Origin: JANRLJ01 sp034437895
GTDB taxonomy: Bacteria; Chloroflexota; Anaerolineae; Aggregatilineales; Phototrophicaceae
DNA: 6,670 bases
Direction: 5' to 3'
Assembly (NCBI GenBank): GCA_034437895.1
Contig: DAOTTO010000360.1
Coordinates: 1 to 6,670 of the forward strand
Shown: positions 1 through 5,908 of the stretch, one piece after another
Position numbering within the stretch: the first letter of the stretch is position 1
Layout: every line of letters starts with the position of its first letter
Program-made: the position numbers and the translations under genes
Notes under the pieces: model-generated
The model's input: only the letters and a program-made list of their open reading frames with translations
Told to the model about the DNA's origin: nothing
Database searches by the model: none

Positions 1-1088
1 GCGACATTATTTTCGACCAGAATACCATTACCACCCATCGTCTCGCGTGCGAGCTGCGTCACATAACGGGCTTTGCGGGCATTATTATATTTCGCCATTG
101 ATGCGATGCCCTCGTTAAACTGCCCATTCGCCAGCAGTTCCGCCATTTGGAAGCACAAAAGCTGCATCAAGGTGACTTCCGTCGCCATCTCGACCAATTT
201 TTGTTGAATCAGTTGGAATCCGGCAATCGGTTTACCGAAGGCTTCACGATTTTTGGCATAATCGAGCGCATATTCAAACGCGGCGGTTGCTACGCCAGCC
301 GCTTCCCACGCCACACCATAACGTCCCATACCGAGTACCATCGCGGTATCGCGGAAGGAATTGCAATAGGCGAGTTTGTTTTCCGCCGGGACACGCACAT
401 TCGTGAGCGTAATATCGGCATTCAGGATGGCACGTTTGCCAATTTTGCCTTGAATATCGACGATTTCCACGCCTTCAACTTCGGACGGATTTTCAATAAC
501 GTAACCACCGAATTTGCCATCTTCATCGCGGGCGTAGATGATGAGCAAATCAGAAATCGAGGCGTTGCCGATCCAACGCTTCGCGCCATTTAGCACATAA
601 TAATCGCCATCGCGGTGGGCGCGGGTCTGCACATCGACAGCATTGGAGCCACGTTCCGGTTCAGTTAGCCCAAATGCGCCGATTTTTTCCATCCGCACCA
701 TTGCTGGAAGCCAACGTGCTTTTTGCTCTTCGCTGCCCATCGTGCCGATTGACCCCATCGCTAGCCCGGAATGGACACCATAAAACGTGCCAATAGAGCC
801 ATCGCCCTTCGCCATCTCAAAAGCGACTAACCCCATCTCCAGCGGCGAGATTCCGGCGCATCCGTAGCCGCTTAACATGCCGCCCATGATGGGGAGCTGA
901 CCGACTTGCATGGCGATCTCACGCGGAAATTCTGCTCTGTCCCAATAAGGATTGATATTGGGGATAACCACCGTCTGATTAAACTCGCGCACTTGGTCGC
1001 GCAAATCGCGTTCCTTATCGGTTAAGCGGTCTTCTAAATGGTAAAAATCGAACCCTGCTTTGACCGCTGTACTTAAATCCTTGAGCAT
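1..1088 (-). CDS. Acyl-CoA dehydrogenase, ACX4/glutaryl-CoA dehydrogenase-like, 3' end missing
   Basis: FAD-dependent acyl-CoA dehydrogenase, expected to oxidise an acyl-CoA to the trans-2-enoyl-CoA in the cytoplasm. I translated 362 codons without a stop before the window edge; family members have about 390-400 residues. Visible landmarks are GYGCAGIS near residue 72, the flavin-binding signature GLTEPERGSN (140-149), KRWIGNASISDLLIIYAR around 170-190, REAFGKPIAGFQLIQQKL in the C-terminal helical domain, and GGNGIL (352-357). The catalytic glutamate, in the family's YEGT motif, lies beyond the edge. The overall pattern is closest to glutaryl-CoA dehydrogenase and plant ACX4. However, the position aligned by eye to the glutarate-binding Arg94 of human GCDH is Gly100, so a neutral short-chain substrate is more likely. 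I chose ATG 1088 because GAGG lies 6 bases upstream; ATG 1100 has no comparable site and would overlap that GAGG. The family is secure, the substrate is inferred. Confidence 0.93.
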   Translation of the reverse strand, partial: MLKDLSTAVKAGFDFYHLEDRLTDKERDLRDQVREFNQTVVIPNINPYWDRAEFPREIAMQVGQLPIMGGMLSGYGCAGISPLEMGLVAFEMAKGDGSIGTFYGVHSGLAMGSIGTMGSEEQKARWLPAMVRMEKIGAFGLTEPERGSNAVDVQTRAHRDGDYYVLNGAKRWIGNASISDLLIIYARDEDGKFGGYVIENPSEVEGVEIVDIQGKIGKRAILNADITLTNVRVPAENKLAYCNSFRDTAMVLGMGRYGVAWEAAGVATAAFEYALDYAKNREAFGKPIAGFQLIQQKLVEMATEVTLMQLLCFQMAELLANGQFNEGIASMAKYNNARKARYVTQLARETMGGNGILVENNV

Positions 1089-1104
1089 CACAAACCTCAT
1101 CTGC

Positions 1105-1134
1105 TAATTAATCAAATCATTGTTAGATTAATTA
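1105..1134. promoter_or_regulatory. Perfect 9-bp inverted repeat, candidate operator of the acyl-CoA dehydrogenase gene
   Basis: TAATTAATC (1105-1113) and GATTAATTA (1126-1134) are perfect inverted copies separated by 12 bases. The right arm overlaps the -10 box of the leftward promoter, and the left arm covers the expected start of transcription just before the gene. This is where a dimeric repressor would sit. Acyl-CoA dehydrogenase genes are commonly controlled by TetR-type fatty-acid regulators, but no regulator gene is visible here and the arms are very AT-rich, so the binding protein is unknown. Confidence 0.45.
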
Positions 1135-1159
1135 TATGCAGTTTGCATGTGGGATACAT
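1131..1159 (-). promoter_or_regulatory. Promoter for the acyl-CoA dehydrogenase gene
   Basis: On the minus strand there is a perfect TATAAT (1136-1131). At 17 bases spacing the -35 position reads ATGTAT (1159-1154), which is a poor match to TTGACA, so the promoter may need an activator or be weak. Predicted transcription start is near 1124, giving a leader of about 35 bases. A second small inverted repeat, CATGT-N5-ACATG (1146-1160), covers the -35 region. Confidence 0.5.
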
Positions 1160-1217
1160 GAAGGAATTATAAAAAACGTGAAAATTTGTAGGGAAAAAAT
1201 GAATCTAAGCATTTTTC

Positions 1218-1247
1218 TTCGCAATTCATCATCACATTCAGTATGAT
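1218..1247 (+). promoter_or_regulatory. Possible promoter for the TPR gene
   Basis: TTCGCA (1218-1223), 18 bases, then TATGAT (1242-1247) is the best rightward candidate in the divergent region; the predicted start is near 1254, about 35 bases before the TPR start codon. The -35 match is only 4 of 6. An alternative -10 (TATAAA, 1168-1173) with TTGCAT at 1143-1148 has an unfavourable 19-base spacer. Confidence 0.3.
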
Positions 1248-1288
1248 TAAATATCGTTATCTTCGCAGCTAATTCGAGCAAATTTCCC

Positions 1289-2506
1289 ATGCAAATAAAC
1301 CGAGATCGCTCCCGGTTGACTTTTCGTACACGCAGGCGGCGGCGTTCTGGATGCTTGCCTTTAGCGATGCTTCTTATAGTACTGATGGGCGTGGTCGCGG
1401 TGTCTTGGGAATGGATCAGCCAGCGATTGCACATTGGCTCTATTTTGCAATCCGAGGGCGATCTTGACTCGGCCCAAGCTGCATTTGATCGAGGTGATTT
1501 GGATGCTTCAATTGAGCTAACGCGCCAGCTTTGGGCGGCACAGCCTCGCCAAACTGATGCTTTACTCTTGCTCGTGCGAGCCTTAATTTATCGTAGTTAT
1601 GCCGATTATGATCGTGAAGTTGATCGTGAAATGGCGCTTCAGTGGACGAGTGAAGCCCTAGAACGGTTTACCCATGATGGCAGCAGCGAAGGCGATTTGG
1701 ATGTGATGGCGATTCATGCCTTTGCATTACAGGCGGCTGATGATTCTGTCAGCGCGGCGCGGTTTGCCGGGAATGTGCTTGCGATTGACCCAAATCATAT
1801 TTTGGCGCGGGTTGTTTTAGGGTTATCTTATGGCGGTGTGGGCAGTCATGACACCGCGCTGCGAGAAAATCAAATCGCGGCAGCGGGCAGTGTATGGCAG
1901 ATGGATGCCCAACGTGCTTTGGCAATTAGTTACAGCGATCTTGGACGCTATGATGAAGCGGTAATTGCGGTTGAACGGGCGATAGCGCTCAACGATCATC
2001 TGATACCGCTTTATTATGAGCGAGCATTGTATGCGATGCAATTAGGGGATGCGGACGCGGCGACGGTTGCTTACTTTCGTGTGTTGGCTTTTGAGCCTAA
2101 TAATGTCAAAGCGCGTTTGCGTTTGTGTGAGCTTTCCAGTTTGCTGCGGGAACGGGATGCTGCTACACGCTACTGCCAAGAAGTGACCCGGCTTGCGCCT
2201 ACATGGTCGGATGGCTGGTATCAATTGGGGCGGGAATATTTCTTGCAAGGGCAGTTCGCGGCGGCACAAGCCAGCTTAAACCGTTGTTCTTCACTTCAGG
2301 TGATGCAAAGTGTCCCAATACTCCAACGGCGTTTTGAATGCTGGTATTTGCAAGGTCAAGCGGCTGAGATTTTGGGTGATTGTGATAGCTTGTTGGCGAC
2401 TTATAACGAATTCCGTGAGATGGCGGCTTCTGCGGCGCTCCCGCAGACGTGGACGTATCCCCCCGAAGGACCCGCTGTCTGTTTAGACGGTTCATCCTCG
2501 AATTAA
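1289..2506 (+). CDS. Membrane-anchored tetratricopeptide-repeat protein
   Basis: A 405-residue protein with a very basic N-terminus (RTRRRRR at 13-19) followed by one hydrophobic segment at about 23-40. By the positive-inside rule this is an uncleaved anchor that places the rest outside the membrane. TPR-type helix pairs follow at about 57-90, 138-168, 172-202, 205-238, 240-272, 275-305 and 308-340, with a degenerate one near 352-376. The clearest is 205-238, with the pattern ALAISYSDLGRYDEAVIAVE. TPR arrays bind protein partners; nothing in the sequence names the partner. Six cysteines lie between 280 and 398 and none in the first TPRs. ATG 1289 is the only usable start, because a TGA lies in frame at 1244-1246 with no other start between. 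The ribosome site is weak (GAGC). The gene is divergent from the dehydrogenase and convergent with the HEAT gene. Fold call is firm, function unknown. Confidence 0.88.
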   Translation: MQINRDRSRLTFRTRRRRRSGCLPLAMLLIVLMGVVAVSWEWISQRLHIGSILQSEGDLDSAQAAFDRGDLDASIELTRQLWAAQPRQTDALLLLVRALIYRSYADYDREVDREMALQWTSEALERFTHDGSSEGDLDVMAIHAFALQAADDSVSAARFAGNVLAIDPNHILARVVLGLSYGGVGSHDTALRENQIAAAGSVWQMDAQRALAISYSDLGRYDEAVIAVERAIALNDHLIPLYYERALYAMQLGDADAATVAYFRVLAFEPNNVKARLRLCELSSLLRERDAATRYCQEVTRLAPTWSDGWYQLGREYFLQGQFAAAQASLNRCSSLQVMQSVPILQRRFECWYLQGQAAEILGDCDSLLATYNEFREMAASAALPQTWTYPPEGPAVCLDGSSSN

Positions 2507-2613
2507 CTCAGCTTAAGCAACTCTATACTTTTCGCAACGTTGGAAGTTCAAAACTGCCAGTGTCGAGTGATTTGAGGGTCTACGTAACATGAGTAACTCA
2601 GATTAGCCTAAAG

Positions 2614-2638
2614 AGGAGCGAATCACCCGTTCGCTCCT
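2614..2638. repeat. Perfect 9-bp hairpin AGGAGCGAA/TTCGCTCCT
   Basis: AGGAGCGAA (2614-2622) and TTCGCTCCT (2630-2638) pair perfectly around a 7-base loop, TCACCCG. It lies 108 bases after the TPR stop codon. No T-run follows on either strand, so it is not a classical intrinsic terminator. Its form resembles the dispersed GTAGGGGCGAA-type palindromes found in many bacterial genomes, which is a general impression and not a match to a named family. It abuts the left arm of the larger palindrome at 2638. Confidence 0.6.
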
Positions 2639-2831
2639 ACATAACCTCAGTTTTGGATAGCGTACTTTGATTAACTTTTATGATGTCCTCATCCCCCGAC
2701 CCCCTCTCCATTGCATGGCGAAGGGGAAAAAACGGTTCGCAATGGTTCTTTAAGTCCCCTCTCTACGAAGTGGGGAGGGGATTTAGGGGTGGGGATAGAA
2801 TGAAAACACTATCCGACACTAAGGTTACATA
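2638..2831. repeat. MITE-like palindromic element between convergent genes
   Basis: The left arm (2638-2663, beginning TACATAACCT and containing GGATAG) and the reverse complement of the right arm (2806-2831) agree at 20 of 26 positions. They enclose the C/G-rich core repeat described separately. The element occupies most of the 353-base gap between the TPR and HEAT genes, which point towards each other; I see no coding region in that gap. It could be a decayed miniature inverted-repeat element, a bidirectional transcription stop, or both. I could not identify a target-site duplication or a transposase gene. Confidence 0.5.
2686..2802 (+). repeat. C/G-rich dispersed repeat, copy A (two hairpins)
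   Basis: The core contains two stem-loops. CCCCTCTCCA (2701-2710) faces an imperfect partner at 2715-2725 across TTGC/TTGCA. CCCCTCTCTA (2757-2766) faces TGGGGAGGGG (2771-2780) with two G-U pairs. The right end, ATTTAGGGGTGGGG, is the reverse complement of the start of copy B. Its reverse complement matches copy B over CCCCACCCCTAAATCCCC, then GAGAGGGGACTT, and AAGA. Confidence 0.7.
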
Positions 2832-2859
2832 ACACACGCTATAAAGTATCAGATGGATT

Positions 2860-3480
2860 CTAACGCTCGTGTACCCACTTCCGCATCGCGTCTTGCGCTT
2901 CTGGGGTGCCTAAGCTGGCAAGCGCCTTAAATGCCGCAATGCGTGTGTCGGTGTTCTTATCCGTTAACACTTCCGTCAAAACCCCAACTGATTCGATATC
3001 GCCCAAACGCCCTAACGCCTCGGCAGCGAAACGGCGGACATTGCTATCAATGTCCAATAATGCGGCGGAAAGTCCACGTACTACGGCGCTGTCTTTTTCG
3101 CCAATTTTGCCAAGCGCTTTAGCAGCCGCCCGTCGTACGGCTTTGTCTTCATGGCGCAGTCCTTCGACCAAACCAGGAACAGCCGCCGCGCCAATTTGGA
3201 TGAGTGCGCCTGTCGCGGCGACCCGCACCCAAATGTCTGTGCCACTCATCTCTGCCAACAAGGCCGGGACAGCGGTTTCATCGGTGATCTGCCCTAAGGC
3301 CTGCACAATCATAAAGCGGGTGCCGGGATCGCACGTTTCTAACAGGTCGATAAGCTGCGGCACAGCATCCATATAACGCATTTTCCCTAATGTCTGAATC
3401 GCCGAAGCACGTTCATGCTCGTCTATGCCAGCGAGCGCGACTAAAGCTTGTTCAATGATTTCGAGTTCGTTTTGAGTCAT
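2860..3480 (-). CDS. HEAT-repeat (PBS lyase HEAT-like) protein
   Basis: A 206-residue soluble protein built almost entirely of about six HEAT-type helix pairs, at roughly 20-48, 53-79, 82-110, 113-142, 145-172 and 177-203. The recurring pattern is VR-AAA-ALG-IG, for example VRRAAAKALGKIG (115-127) and VRRFAAEALGRLG (148-160). Such proteins are alpha-solenoid binding scaffolds; similarity to phycocyanobilin-lyase HEAT repeats does not imply bilin chemistry. I start it at ATG 3480, with AGGG 8 bases upstream. A frame extension to TTG 3546 would add 22 residues encoded by the terminator hairpin of the preceding gene, so I reject it. It lies 116 bases downstream of the Ala-rich membrane protein on the same strand, without a clear promoter of its own, so it may depend on read-through. 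Partner and role are unknown. Confidence 0.88.
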   Translation of the reverse strand: MTQNELEIIEQALVALAGIDEHERASAIQTLGKMRYMDAVPQLIDLLETCDPGTRFMIVQALGQITDETAVPALLAEMSGTDIWVRVAATGALIQIGAAAVPGLVEGLRHEDKAVRRAAAKALGKIGEKDSAVVRGLSAALLDIDSNVRRFAAEALGRLGDIESVGVLTEVLTDKNTDTRIAAFKALASLGTPEAQDAMRKWVHER

Positions 3481-3518
3481 TCCTCTATCCCTAATAACTT
3501 TTTTAACAAGATAACAAA

Positions 3519-3540
3519 ACGCCCAGCAAAAAGCGGGCGT
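3519..3540 (-). terminator. Intrinsic terminator of the Ala-rich membrane protein gene
   Basis: On the minus strand ACGCCCGC, a TTTTT loop, then GCTGGGCGT forms an 8-bp stem with one bulged T, followed at once by a T-rich tract (TTTGTTATCTTG). It lies 57 bases after the stop codon at 3597. A smaller hairpin, AATGGG/CCCATT (3562-3567 with 3577-3582), precedes it. The terminator may be leaky if the HEAT gene is transcribed from upstream. Confidence 0.8.
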
Positions 3541-3596
3541 AAGCAAAACGACAAGCCGATAAATGGGTAAGATTTCCCCATTCTACTTACACAAAT

Positions 3597-4094
3597 TTAC
3601 CCGTTTCGGGCAGCCTTACGCTTAAGGGCTTCTTCACGTTTACGCGCTTTAGCGTCATCATTTAATGCACCTATAGCGCCTACCGCAGGTTGGGCGGCAG
3701 CCACGACTTCTTTTATTGCAGGTGCTTCCACTGAGTCAGCTTCTTCGGTTTGGGCAGCGGCTCTACGCGCTCTTGCGGCGGCCGCAGCCGCTTTACGCTG
3801 TTCAGCCTGCTCCTCTTCGGAAGCGCCGCCCGTTGCGACTACCGCTTCTGCTTGCTTGGATGCTTTTTCCGCGACGGCTGCGGCCTGTTCTGCCTCGACC
3901 TTCGTGGTAGCGGCTTCTGCCTTGCGTGCAGCGGCTTCTGCTTGCGCCCTGAGCATTTGTACGGCATTAGATGATTCTACAGTGCTAACGGATTGATGGG
4001 CATCATGCCGTGAACCGAGCCTTAACACAAAAATTACAGCCAGAAGGTCGGCAATAATGATAATTGCCGCGATGATGAAGCCTAATGCACTCAT
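3597..4094 (-). CDS. Small membrane-anchored Ala/Glu/Lys-rich coiled-coil protein
   Basis: A 165-residue protein of no family I recognise. Residues 5-25 (FIIAAIIIIADLLAVIFVL region) form one strongly hydrophobic helix, followed by a basic RLGSRH. The rest is highly charged and alanine-rich: a predicted long helix at about 46-86 (repeats such as AEAAARKAEAATTKVEAEQ), an acidic turn SEEEQAEQ (92-99), an Ala/Arg run KAAAAAARARRAAA (101-114), and a basic tail ending KRKAARNG. The composition resembles the TolA central domain, but that alone does not show homology. The anchor probably leaves the tail on one face of the membrane as a rod or spacer; the basic residues just after the helix suggest the tail is cytoplasmic. 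ATG 4094 has AAAGGA about 9 bases upstream. It has its own strong promoter (4191-4219) and terminator (3519-3540). Real gene, function unknown. Confidence 0.8.
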   Translation of the reverse strand: MSALGFIIAAIIIIADLLAVIFVLRLGSRHDAHQSVSTVESSNAVQMLRAQAEAAARKAEAATTKVEAEQAAAVAEKASKQAEAVVATGGASEEEQAEQRKAAAAAARARRAAAQTEEADSVEAPAIKEVVAAAQPAVGAIGALNDDAKARKREEALKRKAARNG

Positions 4095-4190
4095 CGATAA
4101 TTTTCCTTTGCATATTCAACAGACAATGCACTGTATTTATTCTTACAGAAGATGCAGCGTCTCTAACAAATTTCCATCATTTATGGCCTC

Positions 4191-4219
4191 ATTATACGCT
4201 ACGACCACTGAAATGACAA
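4191..4219 (-). promoter_or_regulatory. Near-consensus sigma-70-type promoter of the Ala-rich membrane protein gene
   Basis: On the minus strand TTGTCA (4219-4214), exactly 17 bases, then TATAAT (4196-4191): 11 of 12 consensus positions. The expected start is near 4184, giving a leader of about 90 bases. It begins 18 bases beyond the aspartate kinase stop codon, and no terminator is visible between them, so both read-through and independent transcription are possible. Confidence 0.8.
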
Positions 4220-4237
4220 TTTTTACGGCCTTAATCT

Positions 4238-5653
4238 TCAGTTCGGCACGGCTTCCAACGCTAAATCATGCAGCGCTACAACCGCCCGTTTCATATCGGC
4301 TTCGTCCACCACAAATGAAATGCTGCATTCAGATGACCCCTGCGCGATTGCCAATACATTAACGCCGCCTTCCCCCATCACAGTAAAGACACGTCCGGCG
4401 ACCCCTGGTGTGCCGCGCATCCCCGCGCCAACGACGGTCAAGATGACGACATGTGCGGAAACATCCACACTTTCGATATTCTGGCGATTAATTTCTACGA
4501 TCAGTTCATCTTCAACCGCTTGCTTCACGGTTTCCGCTTGATTGCCGACAACGGTAAAACACACACTTTGTTCAGAGGATGACTGCGAAATCATCAAAAT
4601 GCTCGCGCCTGCTCGCGCTGTCGCTGTAAAGGCGCGGCCTGCGATGCCGGGTACGCCTAACATGCCGCGCCCGCTGATGGTCAGCATACTGATATTGCGA
4701 ATACACGTTACGGCTTTGATGACCGTCATACTCGGCTGGGTTTCTTCCCCAATTAATGTGCCGGGATGCGACGGATTAAAGGTGTTGCGAACATAAATCG
4801 GGATGCCCAAATTGATAATCGGCTGAATCGTTTTAGGATGCAGCACCTTCGCGCCGTAAAATGCTAATTCGCCGACCTCTTGATAAGAGACATAGGGAAG
4901 CACCCGCGCCCGTTTATCAATACGCGGATCCGTCGTCATCACGCCATCGACATCCGTCCAAATGATAAATTCGTCACTACGGAGGTAAGCGGCAAAAATC
5001 GCCGCGCTGTAATCGCTTCCGCCGCGCCCTAATGTGGTATATGCACCATCCGCCGTCGCACCGATAAAGCCCGTAATCACCGGAATAAGGTCGGAATCCA
5101 GCATTGGCAGGAGATGACGTTCAATCCGAAGCTGTGTTTCATCCCAAAGCGGTTGAGCATTCTGATAAGACTCATCCGTGAGCAGATAATGGGCCGCATC
5201 TAGCGGTTTGGCATTGATCCTATGCTGGCGCAGTGCCGCCGCTACAATTTTACTGCTCAGGCGTTCACCAAATGAGACAATCGCATCTTCTATGCGCGGC
5301 GTGGCTTCACGGAGAATACAAACCGCCTGACACAACTCGACATGCTGATCGAATAATTTATTGATGGCGCTTAGGACGGCTTCACGTTCAGCACTAGGGG
5401 GGAGCAAATCGTTAATGGCTTCTTCATGCCGATCCCGCATTTTCTGCGAAATCGAGAGATAGCCCCATTTATCACCCTTCACCGCCAACTGAATAGATTG
5501 AATCAGTGAGTCCGTCACACCCGACATCGCAGAGACAACGACGACGACGCGATGACCCTGTGCAGTCGTTTCCTGCACAATCTGACAGACATTGGTGATG
5601 GCCTGTACGCTGCCAACCGATGTCCCCCCAAATTTCATCGTAATGGTTTTCAT
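4238..5653 (-). CDS. Aspartate kinase with two C-terminal ACT domains
   Basis: Phosphorylates L-aspartate with ATP, the first step towards lysine, diaminopimelate, threonine and methionine (EC 2.7.2.4), in the cytoplasm. The 471-residue length fits monofunctional aspartate kinases of the longer type. The kinase domain (1 to about 300) shows KFGGTSVGS (7-15), SFGERLSSKI (127-136), TGFIGA (194-199), TTLGRGGSDYSAA (206-218), WTDVDGVMTTDPR (232-244) and AKVLHPKTIQP (268-278). Two ACT domains follow, from about 321 (ISMLTISGRGM) and 402 (VVILTVVGAGM), each with a [ST]PG or VPG turn and a Q-x-SSE element (Q357 and Q438). These glutamines are 81 residues apart, as I recall for the threonine-binding glutamines of Arabidopsis AK-homoserine dehydrogenase, so threonine feedback is plausible but unproved. 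No homoserine dehydrogenase domain follows. Start ATG 5653 has AAGGAG at an ideal 7-base distance; a TTG start 8 codons earlier would contain that site. Confidence 0.97.
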   Translation of the reverse strand: MKTITMKFGGTSVGSVQAITNVCQIVQETTAQGHRVVVVVSAMSGVTDSLIQSIQLAVKGDKWGYLSISQKMRDRHEEAINDLLPPSAEREAVLSAINKLFDQHVELCQAVCILREATPRIEDAIVSFGERLSSKIVAAALRQHRINAKPLDAAHYLLTDESYQNAQPLWDETQLRIERHLLPMLDSDLIPVITGFIGATADGAYTTLGRGGSDYSAAIFAAYLRSDEFIIWTDVDGVMTTDPRIDKRARVLPYVSYQEVGELAFYGAKVLHPKTIQPIINLGIPIYVRNTFNPSHPGTLIGEETQPSMTVIKAVTCIRNISMLTISGRGMLGVPGIAGRAFTATARAGASILMISQSSSEQSVCFTVVGNQAETVKQAVEDELIVEINRQNIESVDVSAHVVILTVVGAGMRGTPGVAGRVFTVMGEGGVNVLAIAQGSSECSISFVVDEADMKRAVVALHDLALEAVPN

Positions 5654-5683
5654 GATCTGGCTCCTTAGCTTTAGCAATGAACG

Positions 5684-5712
5684 ATTAAATCAATCAATGT
5701 CAGATGTATCAG
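5684..5712 (-). promoter_or_regulatory. Extended -10 promoter of the aspartate kinase gene
   Basis: On the minus strand CTGATA (5712-5707), 17 bases, then TTTAAT (5689-5684), preceded by TGA, which gives the extended -10 form TGNTTTAAT. The predicted start is near 5677, leaving a leader of only about 24 bases. That is too short for a lysine riboswitch or peptide attenuator, so feedback on the enzyme is the more likely control. Confidence 0.55.
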
Positions 5713-5718
5713 CCAACA

Positions 5719-5753
5719 AAAAAGCGCTTGGGAGGATTTCCCAAGCGCTTTTT
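5719..5753 (-). terminator. Very strong intrinsic terminator ahead of aspartate kinase
   Basis: AAAAAGCGCTTGGGA (5719-5733) and TCCCAAGCGCTTTTT (5739-5753) pair perfectly over 15 bases around a 5-base loop, with a T-run at either exit. It is symmetrical and could stop transcription in both directions. Read on the minus strand it ends the transcript that comes from 6484 or from the promoter at 5943, and it isolates the aspartate kinase promoter just beyond it. Confidence 0.9.
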
Positions 5754-5908
5754 GCGACTTTGCCTTAGTTCACATCACACTGCAACTACGACAAACGGAA
5801 ATCTCCCCACCTGAGCCGGTGCGGCATAGTACCAGTACCCGTAGTTGTCATATTGCAGCAGAATTGCGATGTGGTGTTTAACATATTTCTCGACGTTCTT
5901 CTTAGCTT
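5719..5908 (-). ncRNA. Candidate structured small RNA upstream of aspartate kinase
   Basis: A near-consensus promoter (5943-5915) and the strong terminator would define a transcript of about 190 bases. Within it nested complementary segments can build one long stem: CACATC (5873-5868 side) with GATGTG (5776-5771 side), then CAACTACG/CGTAGTTG (5840-5847 with 5783-5790, 8 bp perfect), then GCCG/CGGC (5822-5825 with 5815-5818) at the tip. No known RNA family is recognised: I looked for lysine riboswitch, SRP RNA and 6S features and saw none. The competing reading is a short protein gene covering the same bases. The two are not exclusive. Confidence 0.35.

Noticed and set aside
147..593. Plus-strand frame of 148 codons
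   Set aside because: It lies opposite the acyl-CoA dehydrogenase, whose frame carries all the family motifs; the plus-strand translation shows no recognisable domain.
1823..2495. Three minus-strand frames opposite the TPR gene
   Set aside because: No motif, no ribosome site, and each is fully covered by a convincing TPR-coding frame.
2686..2802. CRISPR array
   Set aside because: The repeats are palindromic C/G-rich hairpins without regular spacers; the two copies lie far apart in opposite orientation and no cas gene is present.
2906..3376. Plus-strand frame of 156 codons
   Set aside because: It is antisense to the HEAT gene, and its Ser/Ala/Thr-rich translation is the usual shadow of HEAT repeats on the other strand.
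3716..3974. Plus-strand frames rich in Leu, Arg and Cys
   Set aside because: Antisense readings of the alanine codons of the membrane-anchored coiled-coil gene.
5654..5718. Lysine riboswitch or leader-peptide attenuator ahead of aspartate kinase
   Set aside because: Only 65 bases separate the terminator from the start codon and a promoter lies within them; no riboswitch-like junctions or lysine/threonine codon run are present.
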